Shown: positions 26,553-35,995, numbered from the stretch's first letter. The stretch is DNA of 64,000 nt from CAZFUY01 sp964522445 (GCA_964522445.1 CAZFUY010000003.1:3305-67304), one strand, 5' to 3'. Program-made: numbers and translations. Notes: generated from the letters alone by a model not told the origin.

Positions 26553-27512
26553 CTAAGAGGGCTCTATTTCATGTAAATGTCGGCTGACGGCAATCCATGA
26601 TCCCAATACCCCCAGTAATGTGCTGAACAGGATAAGTGATAGAGCTTCATTAAATTGCAGGCCGCTTAGCTGGAAGTCGCTGTGATAAAGCATAGCAAGC
26701 TTTGCGACTGACCCCTCTAGCAGGCTAATAGACAGGCTGGTTAGTATCCATGCCATTATACCGCCACTCAATCCATACCAGATGCCAGTATAGAGAAAAG
26801 GTCTGCGAATAAAGGCGTTGGTTGCGCCAATCAGTTTTATCACCACTATTTCATCACGCCTATTTTGAATATCCAGGCGAATGGTGTTGCCAATAACCAG
26901 TAATACAGCGATACCCAGCAGCAGTGATATGACCCAGATAGCTTTATGAGCGATTTCCAGCATGGCATACAAACGTTTTACCCATTGTAGATCCAGCTGT
27001 GCAATATCAACCTGTTTTAGTTTGCGAAGCTGCTTTATCAGATGATTAATTTTGTCAGGCCTTTGTTTATCAACCACAGGTTGTACGGTTAAAACATGAG
27101 GCAGGGGATTTTTGCCCAGGGCATCAATGGCATCGCTAAAACCAGAGGCTTTCTGGAATTCGACCAGCGCCTTGTCTTTATGAATAAACTGCACTTTTTC
27201 AATATTGCTATACAGGCTTATTTTATTGGCCAGTGATAGAGCCTGTTTTTCAGACACATTCATTTTGAGAAATAATGAAATTTGAGCACTGTCGTCCCAG
27301 CCGACACTAACGTTGCTCAAATTATTAAGGCTGGCATACATGCCCGCGGGCAAGGCTAAAGCAATGGCAATAACAGCGATGGTCATAAAAGAAGATAAAG
27401 GGTTGCGGGACAATACACCCAGACTGGCAATTAATGTGCGGACATGGTGTATAAAATAAGCTTTGACCGGGGCATTGCGGGCTTTTTTATTTGAGACTTC
27501 AGATTTCGACAT
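26553..27512 (-). CDS. ftsX: Cell division protein FtsX
   Basis: Membrane half of the FtsEX complex, which controls septal peptidoglycan hydrolases. 319 residues: cytoplasmic N-terminus, TM1 at about 43-63 (SSFMTIAVIAIALALPAGMY), a periplasmic domain of about 100 residues with the DALGKNPLPHVLTV motif, then three C-terminal TM segments. It overlaps ftsE by 14 nt, a translational-coupling arrangement conserved in the family. Confidence 0.96.
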   Translation of the reverse strand: MSKSEVSNKKARNAPVKAYFIHHVRTLIASLGVLSRNPLSSFMTIAVIAIALALPAGMYASLNNLSNVSVGWDDSAQISLFLKMNVSEKQALSLANKISLYSNIEKVQFIHKDKALVEFQKASGFSDAIDALGKNPLPHVLTVQPVVDKQRPDKINHLIKQLRKLKQVDIAQLDLQWVKRLYAMLEIAHKAIWVISLLLGIAVLLVIGNTIRLDIQNRRDEIVVIKLIGATNAFIRRPFLYTGIWYGLSGGIMAWILTSLSISLLEGSVAKLAMLYHSDFQLSGLQFNEALSLILFSTLLGVLGSWIAVSRHLHEIEPS

Positions 27513-28185
27513 CAGCCGCCTCTCTTAAATCATCATGTACCAGCATGCCATTGTTCAGGCTGATTACGGGTTTGCCTGTCTGTTTGATTAAATCAAGATC
27601 ATGGCTTGCAATCAGTACGGTAACGCCTACCTGATTAAAGCGTTCAAATAGCTGCATGATTTCTTTGGATAATTCGGGGTCCAGGTTGCCTGTTGGCTCA
27701 TCTGCCAATAGTAAAGAGGGTTTATGGACAATGGCGCGAGCGATGCCAACACGCTGTTGTTCACCGCCAGATAATGTAATGGGTGCTGCTTTCTCTTTAT
27801 TTAACAAGCCCACCTGATCAAGAGCTGCGCGTACGCGTTTGCCTGTTTCTTTATGCTGGTAACCCGCAATAATTAAAGGCATGGCAACATTGTCAAAAAC
27901 AGTTCGATCATATAACAGGTGATGGTTCTGAAAAATAATACCGATGTTGCGGCGAATATAAGGGATTTTGCTATTACGAACCTGACTAAGATTTATACCA
28001 TCCAGAAAAATATTACCGCGGCTAGGGCGTTCAATTAAAGCGATAAGTTTTAATAAAGTGCTTTTACCCGCGCCCGAGTGGCCGGTGAGATAGGCCATGA
28101 CACCGCGAGGTAAATGACAGCTGAGATTAGACAGTGCCTCATGTCCACCGGGGTAGCGTTTGTTTACATTATCAAAACGAATCAT
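27499..28185 (-). CDS. ftsE: Cell division ATP-binding protein FtsE
   Basis: ABC ATPase of 228 residues that partners FtsX. Begins MIRFDNVNKRYPGGHEAL. Walker A GHSGAGKSTLLKL, Q-loop FQNHHLL, signature LSGGEQQRVGIARA, Walker B LLLADEPTGNLD and switch His in IASHDLDL are all intact. The order ftsY-ftsE-ftsX is classic; a 278-bp gap filled with nested repeats separates it from ftsY. Confidence 0.97.
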   Translation of the reverse strand: MIRFDNVNKRYPGGHEALSNLSCHLPRGVMAYLTGHSGAGKSTLLKLIALIERPSRGNIFLDGINLSQVRNSKIPYIRRNIGIIFQNHHLLYDRTVFDNVAMPLIIAGYQHKETGKRVRAALDQVGLLNKEKAAPITLSGGEQQRVGIARAIVHKPSLLLADEPTGNLDPELSKEIMQLFERFNQVGVTVLIASHDLDLIKQTGKPVISLNNGMLVHDDLREAADVEI

Positions 28186-28267
28186 GGGGAGGTATTGTGC
28201 CGTATCGGCTGATTATGGCAAGTGATAAAATAAAAATGTTTAATTAAAGAAATAACTTAAAAGCTTT

Positions 28268-28450
28268 GCCGCAGAGGCGCAGAGAATACAGAGGTTTTTA
28301 ATTAAGCTATTTTAATCATTTCACTGTCATTCCGAGCGTAGCCGAGGAATCTTGCTGCCCGAGCATAATAAGATTCCTCGGCTACGCTCGGGATAAGCAT
28401 GCATGAATCTGCACCTATAAAAATCTCTGTGTTCTCTGCGCCTCTGTGGC
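28268..28450. repeat. Nested palindromic repeats between ftsE and ftsY
   Basis: Outer 30-nt arms at 28268-28297 and 28421-28450 are inverted copies with three mismatches (core CAGAGGCGCAGAGAA). Inside them a perfect 22-bp stem (28332-28353 with 28370-28391, 16-nt loop) contains CGAGCGTAGCCGAGGAATC. The outer arm resembles 4949-5002 and the inner core resembles 150-179, so one repeat family appears to have inserted into another. The element lies within the presumed ftsYEX transcript and could end or attenuate it. No gene is visible in 28186-28463. Confidence 0.75.
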
Positions 28451-28463
28451 GAATTTTTTTAGT

Positions 28464-29696
28464 CTAATCTTGCCTGTCTAACAATGCATCCACAAAATCA
28501 TGACCATTAAATTCCCGTAAATCACCAATACTTTCGCCCACGCCAATAAAGCGAATAGGTATGCCCAGTTTCTCAGCAATGGCAAATAAAATACCGCCTT
28601 TAGCTGTGCCGTCCAGTTTAGTTAGAATTAAACCGCTAACGCCCATTGCGTCATTAAATTCCTGTGCCTGTATTAATCCATTTTGACCAAAACCTGCATC
28701 CATCACCAGAAGTGTTTCATGAGGTGCATCGACATCAAGTTTTTTCATGACCCGTTTAATCTTGATGAGTTCATCCATTAAATGAGATTGAGTGTGCAAA
28801 CGACCAGCTGTATCTGCAATTACTATATCGACATTTTTTGCGCGGGCAGATTCAATAGCATCATAAATAACGGATGCAGAATCAGCTCCCGTGCCCTGGG
28901 AAACAACGGGGATATCATTGCGCTCACCCCAGGTTTGTAATTGCTCAACCGCTGCGGCTCTAAAGGTATCTCCAGCCGCTAGCATGACGGATAAACCCTG
29001 CTCCTGAAAGCGCTTGGCCAGTTTGCCTATGGTGGTGGTTTTACCCGCGCCATTAATGCCAATAATTAAAATAACGAAGGGCGATCTGGTTTTATCAATT
29101 ACCAGTGGCTGGTCACAGGTTTTAAGAATGGCTTCCATGTCATCGCAAAGTGCTTCGAATAAAGCCACAGGTTCATTTAATTCTTTACGGGAGATGCGTC
29201 TTGTAAGGTCGGTAATAATTTTATTGGTGGCATCAACACCTACGTCGGCCATTAACAGGCGCGTTTCCAGTTCTTCCAGTAAATCATCATCAATTATTTT
29301 TTTGCCGAGAACTAGATCGGCCATGCCGTCAGTCAGGCCATGACGTGTTTTGCTCAGGCCTTTGCGCAGTTGCTTAAGTGCCCAGTCATTATCTGCCTCG
29401 GACCAGTCCTCAGTGGTAGGTGCGGTAAAAGATGCGCCGGATTTTACGGCTTCAGTTGTTTCTGCAACAGTGTCAGCATCAGCTGAGTTATCTGTTTGTT
29501 CTACAATGACCTCACTGGTTTCTGCAGGTTGTTCAATAGCCGGTTCATCTACGGGTGAGCGCAATGCGGCAGGAGTAAAAGATGCGCCTGACTTAATGGC
29601 AGGTTTTGATGTTTCGGCTATGTTTTTATCTGTTTCATCAACAGGCTCTGGCGTAGCTTCAGTATTTTTTTTATCGCGGCGTAAGAAACCAAACAT
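28464..29696 (-). CDS. ftsY: Signal recognition particle receptor FtsY
   Basis: GTPase that docks SRP-bound ribosomes at the membrane. About 410 residues: an acidic, Thr/Ala-rich N-terminal A domain in which the phrase KSGASFT occurs twice (an internal repeat), then the N domain and G domain with GINGAGKTTTIGKLAKRF, DTFRAAAVEQL, DTAGRLHTQSHLMDEL, LTKLDGTAKGG and GVGESIGDLREF. I begin at ATG 29694-29696 (MFGFLRRDKK), the classic FtsY start; a TTG three codons earlier is less likely. First gene of the ftsY-ftsE-ftsX cluster. Confidence 0.96.
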   Translation of the reverse strand: MFGFLRRDKKNTEATPEPVDETDKNIAETSKPAIKSGASFTPAALRSPVDEPAIEQPAETSEVIVEQTDNSADADTVAETTEAVKSGASFTAPTTEDWSEADNDWALKQLRKGLSKTRHGLTDGMADLVLGKKIIDDDLLEELETRLLMADVGVDATNKIITDLTRRISRKELNEPVALFEALCDDMEAILKTCDQPLVIDKTRSPFVILIIGINGAGKTTTIGKLAKRFQEQGLSVMLAAGDTFRAAAVEQLQTWGERNDIPVVSQGTGADSASVIYDAIESARAKNVDIVIADTAGRLHTQSHLMDELIKIKRVMKKLDVDAPHETLLVMDAGFGQNGLIQAQEFNDAMGVSGLILTKLDGTAKGGILFAIAEKLGIPIRFIGVGESIGDLREFNGHDFVDALLDRQD

Positions 29697-29859
29697 AATT
29701 ATCAAATGGGTTGTATATCAGGAGAGGCTTATCCTATCATCGCTGGTGTTCAGGTGAAACTTTTACGGTGTAGATAAAGTCGTAATTGCGATCTTTCGTT
29801 AATAAGTGTGTAAGATCACATCGTAAATTTGGTTGAGATAGTAAATTTTAGGAGGAAGT

Positions 29860-31269
29860 ATGCGATTACTCGCATTGTTGGGCGTTGCTCTGATGACTCA
29901 GGGTCTGGTTGCCTGTCAGCAAAATGTTAAAGCAACTCATGATTTTAAATTAGATCCAGATGCCAGGGTGCAATCCCATGTGCTTGATAATGGTATGAAG
30001 ATACTGGTGCAGGAAGATCATCGTTCGCCCGTTGTGGTGTCGCAGGTCTGGTACAAAGTAGGTGGCAGTTATGAATATGCTGGCATCACGGGTGTATCTC
30101 ATGCGCTGGAACATATGATGTTTAAAGGCACGGCAAAGCATAAAGCGGGTGAATTTTCCGATATTATTGCGGCTAACGGTGGCAGTGAAAATGCGTTTAC
30201 CAGTAAAGATTACACCGCCTATTTTCAGCGTATAGCCAGTGATCGTTTAGAGCTTTGCCTGGAGTTGGAAGCAGATCGTATGCGCAATTTGATTCTGAAT
30301 GAAGGTGAGTTCAAAAAAGAAATAGAAGTCATCAAAGAAGAGCGTCGTATGCGCACAGATGATAAACCTACGTCTTTAACCTATGAGCGATTCAATGCAG
30401 TTGCCTATCTCAACTCATCTTATCACCAGCCCATTATCGGCTGGATGCAGGATTTAAATACCATGACCATTGATGATTTACGTCAATGGTATAAAACATG
30501 GTATGCGCCCAATAACGCAACACTTGTTATCTCCGGTGATGTGAATAGTAAACAGGTTTTTAAACTGGCAGAGAAATATTTTGCGCCATTAAAACCATCG
30601 GTTATTCCTCCGCTTAAGTCACGCATTGAAGTAAAACAGCAGGGTGAACGCCGCATCACTGTAAAAGCGCCTGCAAAAGTACCTTATTTAATTATGGGTT
30701 ATAAAACGCCTGTATTAAATACAGTAGAAGATGAATGGGAAGCCTATGCGCTTGAAGTGCTTGCCGGTGTTCTTGATGGTGGAGACAGTAGTCGTTTAAC
30801 TTCAGAGCTGGTTCGCAATAAAGAAATTGCATCATCTGCGGGTGCAGGTTACGACATGTACTCTCGCCAGGGCAGTCTGTTTTTACTGGAAGGTACGCCT
30901 ACTAAAAAAAGCTCTATGAAAAAACTGGAGCAATCTTTAATTAATGAAGTTGAAAAAATAAAAAAACAACGGCCCAGTGAAGATGAATTAGACAGAGTAA
31001 AAGCACAGGTAATGGCTTCTGCTGTTTATGAACAGGATTCCAGTTTTTATCAGGCCATGCAGTTGGGTATATTGGAAACAGTAGGGCTTGGCTGGCAACG
31101 CAAACAGGAATATTTGAAAAAAATACAGTCGGTAACGCCTGAGCAGGTTCAGGCAGTGGCTAAAAAATATTTAACTGATAATCAACTGACAGTTGCAGTA
31201 CTTGATCCACTGCCTGTAGAAGGTCGTCGTGTATCAGCATCTAAAGGAGGCTCTCGACATGGCCGTTAA
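29860..31269 (+). CDS. M16 family zinc peptidase, catalytic subunit, lipoprotein
   Basis: 469 residues with a lipoprotein signal ending in LVAC (Cys19), so it is probably anchored in the periplasm. The inverted zinc motif HxxEH is intact (HALEH, His81, Glu84, His85), with the downstream glutamate in EADRMRNLIL. Two M16 halves are visible, the second beginning near residue 255. Strong Shine-Dalgarno GGAGG. It overlaps the next gene, which encodes the inactive partner, as in bacterial heterodimeric M16B peptidases. The substrate is unknown; small peptides are typical for the family. Confidence 0.92.
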   Translation: MRLLALLGVALMTQGLVACQQNVKATHDFKLDPDARVQSHVLDNGMKILVQEDHRSPVVVSQVWYKVGGSYEYAGITGVSHALEHMMFKGTAKHKAGEFSDIIAANGGSENAFTSKDYTAYFQRIASDRLELCLELEADRMRNLILNEGEFKKEIEVIKEERRMRTDDKPTSLTYERFNAVAYLNSSYHQPIIGWMQDLNTMTIDDLRQWYKTWYAPNNATLVISGDVNSKQVFKLAEKYFAPLKPSVIPPLKSRIEVKQQGERRITVKAPAKVPYLIMGYKTPVLNTVEDEWEAYALEVLAGVLDGGDSSRLTSELVRNKEIASSAGAGYDMYSRQGSLFLLEGTPTKKSSMKKLEQSLINEVEKIKKQRPSEDELDRVKAQVMASAVYEQDSSFYQAMQLGILETVGLGWQRKQEYLKKIQSVTPEQVQAVAKKYLTDNQLTVAVLDPLPVEGRRVSASKGGSRHGR

Positions 31270-32566
31270 GAATTTTTATAAACTAATTTTTATATGTCTG
31301 TTTTTATTTTCACAAAACACCTGGGCTGTTCCTGAAATACAGCACTGGCAAACTAAAAATGGTGCGCGTGTTTATTTCCTGCCAGCAATGGGTATACCTA
31401 TGGTGGATGTGCGTATTGTTTTTGATGCGGGTAGTGCGCATGATAATGGTAAGTCGGGTGTTGCTTCATTAACCAATGGATTATTGTCTGAAGGTGCAGC
31501 AGGAGAAACGGCGCAACAACTGGCAGAAAAATTTGAAGCTGTGGGCGCACAGTTTAGTAATAGCTCATTAAAAGACATGGCTATATTAAGCCTGCGCAGT
31601 TTACGTGAAGATCGCTATTTGCAACCCGCGTTAAAAAACTTAAAAAATATTTTAATTAAACCTGATTTTCCAGAATCTGCATTTAATCGTGAATTAAGCC
31701 GAATGAAAATTTCACTTAAGTCGCGCAAGCAGTCGCCCAGCTCAATTGCCAGTGAAACTTTTTTTAAGGCTTTATATGGTGATCATCCCTATGCCTTGCC
31801 CAGTGGTGGTACAGAAGAAAGTTTAAAGATTTTAAAACTTTCAAATATTAAGGTGCATTATAAAAAATATTATGTAGCAAAAAATGCAGTGGTTTCAGTT
31901 GTAGGTCAGTTGACTCGCCAGCAGGCTGAAAAAATAGTTAATGACTTAATAATGGATTTACCTGCCGGTAATCGAGCAGAAAAATTACCAGAGGTTAAAC
32001 CGCTGACTGAATCAAAAACTATTCGCATTGATTTCCCCTCTCGACAAAGCCATATTCTGGTGGGGCAGTTAGGTACAAAACGAGGTGATGCAGATTACTT
32101 TACTTTGTATCTGGCTAATCATCCATTTGGAGGCAGTGGCTTTGCATCACGACTGGTTGATGAAGTGCGTGAAAAACGCGGGCTCGCATACAGCGTGTAC
32201 AGTTATTTTTCACCGATGCGTGAATATGGCCCGTTTCAACTGGGATTACAGACTAAAAATGATCAGGCTGAACAGGCTCTTAATCTTATAAATAAAGAGC
32301 TACGCCGTTATGTAAATGAAGGTCCTACGGCAAATGAGCTGGAAGCCAGTGTAAAAAATATTACCGGCGGTTTTCCTTTGAAAGTTGATAGCAATAGCAA
32401 GCTGGTAGAATATTTATCAATGATTGGTTTTTATGAATTACCGTTGGATCATTTGAATACCTTTAATGATAAAATTAAAGCGATTGATCGGGCTGCGATA
32501 AAAGATGCTTTAAAACGACGAGTTCACCCGGATAAATTACTTACAGTTATTGTGGGTTCTCAGTAG
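31259..32566 (+). CDS. M16 family peptidase, non-catalytic partner subunit
   Basis: 435 residues with a signal peptide (KLIFICLFLFSQNTWA) and no lipobox. The HxxEH position reads LTNGL, so zinc is not bound here. The C-terminal half keeps the Arg/Tyr substrate-binding region (ASRLVDEVREKRGLAYSVYS) that such partners supply. The start is ATG 31259-31261 because AAAGGAGG lies ideally upstream at 31243-31250; an in-frame start at 31229 adds ten unlikely residues. The start lies inside the last codons of the catalytic subunit, 11 nt before its end, which implies coupled, roughly equal synthesis. Confidence 0.92.
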   Translation: MAVKNFYKLIFICLFLFSQNTWAVPEIQHWQTKNGARVYFLPAMGIPMVDVRIVFDAGSAHDNGKSGVASLTNGLLSEGAAGETAQQLAEKFEAVGAQFSNSSLKDMAILSLRSLREDRYLQPALKNLKNILIKPDFPESAFNRELSRMKISLKSRKQSPSSIASETFFKALYGDHPYALPSGGTEESLKILKLSNIKVHYKKYYVAKNAVVSVVGQLTRQQAEKIVNDLIMDLPAGNRAEKLPEVKPLTESKTIRIDFPSRQSHILVGQLGTKRGDADYFTLYLANHPFGGSGFASRLVDEVREKRGLAYSVYSYFSPMREYGPFQLGLQTKNDQAEQALNLINKELRRYVNEGPTANELEASVKNITGGFPLKVDSNSKLVEYLSMIGFYELPLDHLNTFNDKIKAIDRAAIKDALKRRVHPDKLLTVIVGSQ

Positions 32567-32593
32567 AATTGTTATTTCTTGAATGAAATTTAA

Positions 32594-32731
32594 AAGCAAA
32601 AGAAAACGCTAATAACGCAAATGAACGCGAACAACGCAAATATTTGTTTGTGCGCCTGCGGCGCACTACAACTTACTAAAGCTTTTGTCTTTATTTGCGT
32701 ATATTAGCGTTATTAGCGTTTTCTTTTGCTT
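32594..32731. repeat. Long inverted repeat, AACGC-type
   Basis: Perfect 25-nt inverted arms at 32594-32618 and 32707-32731 (core GAAAACGCTAATAACGC). Inner AACGCAAAT repeats extend the pairing partly. At the centre is a GC-rich hairpin GTGCGCC TGC GGCGCAC (32650-32666). It fills most of the gap between the M16 pair and rsmD, with no coding capacity. It is probably a dispersed palindromic element; the T-poor flanks make a simple terminator less likely. Confidence 0.75.
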
Positions 32732-32831
32732 CGAGGCTTTAAAGTTTTGAGTCTTTTGACTTTTTCTAATTTTCACGGTTAAGTGCTCTTGTTTTATATC
32801 AAATTGTTATATATCAAATTTATGTATTCTT

Positions 32832-33464
32832 ATGCCGCGCAAAAATAAGGCTAAAAATGCCGAAGCCCAGAAGCAGGGCAAGCTGAGAATTATTGGTGGT
32901 CAGTGGCGCAGCCGAATCTTGCCTGTTATTGATCAGCCGGGTCTGAGGCCAACACCGGATAGAGTGCGAGAAACGCTATTTAACTGGTTGCAGACAGATA
33001 TTGCCAATGCGCAGTGTCTGGATTTATTTGCTGGCAGCGGTGCTTTAGGTTTTGAGGCGGCTTCACGTGGTGCTGCAAAAGTGGTTATGCTTGAGCTGCA
33101 GGCGGCGGCCTATAAAGTGCTGGTGGCGAATAGTCAGACTTTGCAGTCGGCTAACAAAGACAGGACGAATAATATAAAATGCATTCAGCAGGATGCGCTT
33201 CAGTGGTTGCAAAATTGTGAGGACAGGTTTGATGTGGTCTTTCTTGATCCTCCCTATGAAAGTGATTTGCTGGATGAGAGCTTTCGTCTTTTAGAGCAGA
33301 ATCCATGCCTGGCTGATGAAGCTAAAATTTATATCGAATATCCCAGCCAGAAAGGGCTGCCTCCATTGCCAGTAAACTGGCAGGTAATTCGTGATAAAAA
33401 AGCGGGTCAGGTAGGTTATTATTTAGCAATATATAAATCACAGGAAATAGAAGAGTGTCCGTAA
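32832..33464 (+). CDS. rsmD: 16S rRNA (guanine-966-N2)-methyltransferase
   Basis: 210 residues. After a basic N-terminus come GGQWRSRILPV, PTPDRVRETLFNWL, SAM motif I CLDLFAGSGALGFEAASRGA and the catalytic motif LDPPYESD (the DPPY form of NPPY). It methylates G966 in 16S rRNA within the assembled 30S subunit. It overlaps coaD by 10 nt, a common pairing. Confidence 0.95.
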   Translation: MPRKNKAKNAEAQKQGKLRIIGGQWRSRILPVIDQPGLRPTPDRVRETLFNWLQTDIANAQCLDLFAGSGALGFEAASRGAAKVVMLELQAAAYKVLVANSQTLQSANKDRTNNIKCIQQDALQWLQNCEDRFDVVFLDPPYESDLLDESFRLLEQNPCLADEAKIYIEYPSQKGLPPLPVNWQVIRDKKAGQVGYYLAIYKSQEIEECP

Positions 33465-33937
33465 TCGCTGTTTATCCAGGAACATTTGACCCCATTACTA
33501 ATGGGCATAGTGATCTGGTTGAACGTGCTTCTGGCCTGTTTGATAAAGTTATAGTGGCAATTGCGGCAAATCCGGGAAAAACACCGTTATTTGATCTTGA
33601 GCGCAGAGTAAATATGGCAGAAACTGTGCTTGCCGCTTATGACAATGTGGAGGTCTGTGGTTTTTCAGAATTACTGGTTGATTTTGTGCATCATCAACAG
33701 GCAAATGTAATTTTACGGGGATTGCGTGCGGTTTCAGATTTTGAATATGAAATGCAGTTAGCCAGCATGAATCGACACCTGGCAACGGATATTGAAACAC
33801 TGTTTTTAACACCATCGGAGAAAAATAGTTTTATTTCTTCTTCACTGGTAAGAGAGATTGCTCAGCATGGTGGCGATGTTTCTGAGTTTGTTCATCAGAA
33901 TGTTGTAGCTGAATTGGGTATAATGAGTAAAATTTAG
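33455..33937 (+). CDS. coaD: Phosphopantetheine adenylyltransferase
   Basis: Fourth step of coenzyme A synthesis: adenylates 4'-phosphopantetheine. 160 residues, with YPGTFDPITNGH (nucleotidyltransferase GxFDPxxxGH), LRGLRAVSDFEYEMQLA and the ISSSLVREIA motif. The start is GTG 33455-33457 inside the end of rsmD, the only start that gives the conserved N-terminus. Confidence 0.97.
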   Translation: MSVIAVYPGTFDPITNGHSDLVERASGLFDKVIVAIAANPGKTPLFDLERRVNMAETVLAAYDNVEVCGFSELLVDFVHHQQANVILRGLRAVSDFEYEMQLASMNRHLATDIETLFLTPSEKNSFISSSLVREIAQHGGDVSEFVHQNVVAELGIMSKI

Positions 33938-33960
33938 AAAATAAGGGCCTGGAGTAAAAG

Positions 33961-34206
33961 ATGGCATTAATAATAACTGACGAATGCATCAACTGTGATG
34001 TGTGTGAACCCGAATGTCCAAATGAGGCTATTACAGCGGGTGATGAAATTTATGAAATTGATCCAGAAAAATGCACTGAATGTATTGGTCATTATGATAC
34101 ACCACAGTGTGTAGAAGTTTGCCCGGTGGACTGTATTCCTAAAGATCCGGATCATGAAGAATCAGAAGATGAGTTAATGGAAAAATATAATAAATTAACG
34201 GCTTAA
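33961..34206 (+). CDS. YfhL-type 2[4Fe-4S] ferredoxin
   Basis: 81 residues, very acidic. It has two cysteine sets, CINCDVCEPECP and CTECIGHYDTPQCVEVCP; the second has the longer inserted spacing typical of Alvin/YfhL-type ferredoxins with two 4Fe-4S clusters of low potential. GGAG precedes the ATG. It lies 23 nt after coaD, a neighbour often seen in gammaproteobacteria, and is followed by a strong terminator. The redox partner is unknown. Confidence 0.94.
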   Translation: MALIITDECINCDVCEPECPNEAITAGDEIYEIDPEKCTECIGHYDTPQCVEVCPVDCIPKDPDHEESEDELMEKYNKLTA

Positions 34207-34232
34207 TTATTAGTCTGTAATTTAATAAAGAA

Positions 34233-34259
34233 AAAGCCCCAAATCTTTGGGGCTTTTTT
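34233..34259 (+). terminator. Rho-independent terminator after the ferredoxin gene
   Basis: AAAGCCCCA and TGGGGCTTT form a stable stem with a short loop, followed by T residues. It closes the rsmD-coaD-ferredoxin transcript. Confidence 0.92.
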
Positions 34260-34305
34260 ATTGCCTCGAAGTTGTAGATAATAAATTCATACACTGGATA
34301 TAAAA

Positions 34306-35961
34306 ATGAAATTTTTTTTAATAATCTCTTTATTTGTTTTTAGTTGCAGCATACAGGCGCGTCAACCTGCGGCTGTTGCCAGCGCACATCCTTTGGCAAC
34401 CCAGGCAGGAGAAGAGATATTAAAAGCAGGGGGCAATGCTTTTGATGCCGCAATAGCAGTAACGGCTGCATTGGCTGTTGTTGAACCTTATAGCTCAGGT
34501 TTAGGTGGTGGTGGCTTCTGGTTGTTACACAGGGAAAAGGATAATTTAGATGTGATGCTGGATGGCCGAGAAAAAGCACCATTGAAAGCACACAGAGATA
34601 TGTATCTGGATATAAATGGAGATGTGATTAAAGGTGCATCCATTGATGGTGCATTGGCTGCGGGTATTCCTGGTGTTCCAGCAGCGATAGTGCATCTGGC
34701 AGAAAAATATGGTCAGTTGCCATTAGCACAAAGTTTAAAGCCGGCTATTAAATATGCACATAAAGGTTTTGCTGTTGATGCGCATTATCAGCGCATGGCC
34801 GGCTTTCGATTAAAAGCATTACAGTCATCACCTGCGGCACTAGATATCTTTCTGGATAATTTAAAAGTACCAGAAAAAGATTTTTTAATTAAGCAGCCTG
34901 ACCTGGCTGAAACCTTATTGATGATTTCCCGGCAGGGGCGTGACGGTTTTTATAAAGGAAAGTTAGCACAAAAAATTGTTGATGGCGTGCAGAAGGCAGG
35001 AGGTATCTGGTCATTAAAAGATTTAGCCGATTACAAAATAGTTGAACGTGAAACCATTCGTGGTCAGTATCATAATATGAAAATCACTTCGGTAGCGCCG
35101 CCATCATCAGGAGGCATAGCTATTGTAGAAATATTAAATCAGTTATCAGGCTATCCATTAGAAAAATTTGATGAAACACAATTTACACATCACATTGTTG
35201 AAGCGATGCGCAGAGCTTATAGAGATAGAGCGGAGTATCTCGGAGATACTGATTTTATAAATGTGCCAGTAGAAAAATTAATTAATAAAAATTATGCGGC
35301 AGGTTTAAGTGCAACAATTCATCCACAAAAAGCAACCCCAAGTGAATTGCTGCCCGGTGTTATGAAAAACTATCCGGGTCAGGACACAACGCACTTTTCA
35401 ATTATAGATCATCAGGGCAACCGAGTTGCAGCGACTTTATCTATAAATTATCCCTTTGGTTCTGGTTTTGTAGTGCCTGGAACGGGTATTTTATTAAATG
35501 ATGAAATGGATGATTTTTCTTCCAAACCCGGTGAGCCTAATGTTTATGGTTTAGTTGGTGCAGAAGCAAATGCAATTGAGCCGGGTAAAAGAATGTTATC
35601 CAGCATGTCGCCTACTTTTCTGGAGACAGAAAATCGTATTGCAGTTATTGGTACACCCGGCGGCAGCCGAATTATTACCATGGTATTGCTAGGGGCACTG
35701 GCCTTTCAGCAGGGTAATAATGCTGAATATATCGTTAATCTACCAAGGTTTCATCATCAGTATTTACCTGATGTTATTTCTTATGAGACGGATGCATTAA
35801 CCGAAAAGACGCTAGAGCAGTTACAGAAAAAAGGTCATAAGCTTAAATCTTCTGAGCATACATGGGGTAATATGCAGCTTGTTATCTGGGATAGAGAAAA
35901 ACAAACAATGGATGCGGCATCAGATAAAAGAGGAATAGGAGAATATATAATTCTCCCCTGA
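34306..35961 (+). CDS. ggt: Gamma-glutamyltransferase
   Basis: Periplasmic Ntn hydrolase that splits or transfers the gamma-glutamyl group of glutathione. 551 residues with a signal peptide (MKFFLIISLFVFSCSIQA). The proenzyme would cleave before Thr361 in DTTHFSII to give a large and a small subunit. Other motifs: SSGLGGGGFWL, DGREKAP, RAYRDRAEYLGD, NDEMDDFS and the substrate-binding GTPGGSRIIT. It has its own start after the ferredoxin terminator. Confidence 0.96.
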   Translation: MKFFLIISLFVFSCSIQARQPAAVASAHPLATQAGEEILKAGGNAFDAAIAVTAALAVVEPYSSGLGGGGFWLLHREKDNLDVMLDGREKAPLKAHRDMYLDINGDVIKGASIDGALAAGIPGVPAAIVHLAEKYGQLPLAQSLKPAIKYAHKGFAVDAHYQRMAGFRLKALQSSPAALDIFLDNLKVPEKDFLIKQPDLAETLLMISRQGRDGFYKGKLAQKIVDGVQKAGGIWSLKDLADYKIVERETIRGQYHNMKITSVAPPSSGGIAIVEILNQLSGYPLEKFDETQFTHHIVEAMRRAYRDRAEYLGDTDFINVPVEKLINKNYAAGLSATIHPQKATPSELLPGVMKNYPGQDTTHFSIIDHQGNRVAATLSINYPFGSGFVVPGTGILLNDEMDDFSSKPGEPNVYGLVGAEANAIEPGKRMLSSMSPTFLETENRIAVIGTPGGSRIITMVLLGALAFQQGNNAEYIVNLPRFHHQYLPDVISYETDALTEKTLEQLQKKGHKLKSSEHTWGNMQLVIWDREKQTMDAASDKRGIGEYIILP

Positions 35962-35995
35962 TATTAAGTGAGATATCTCTAAATGAAATACTGAT

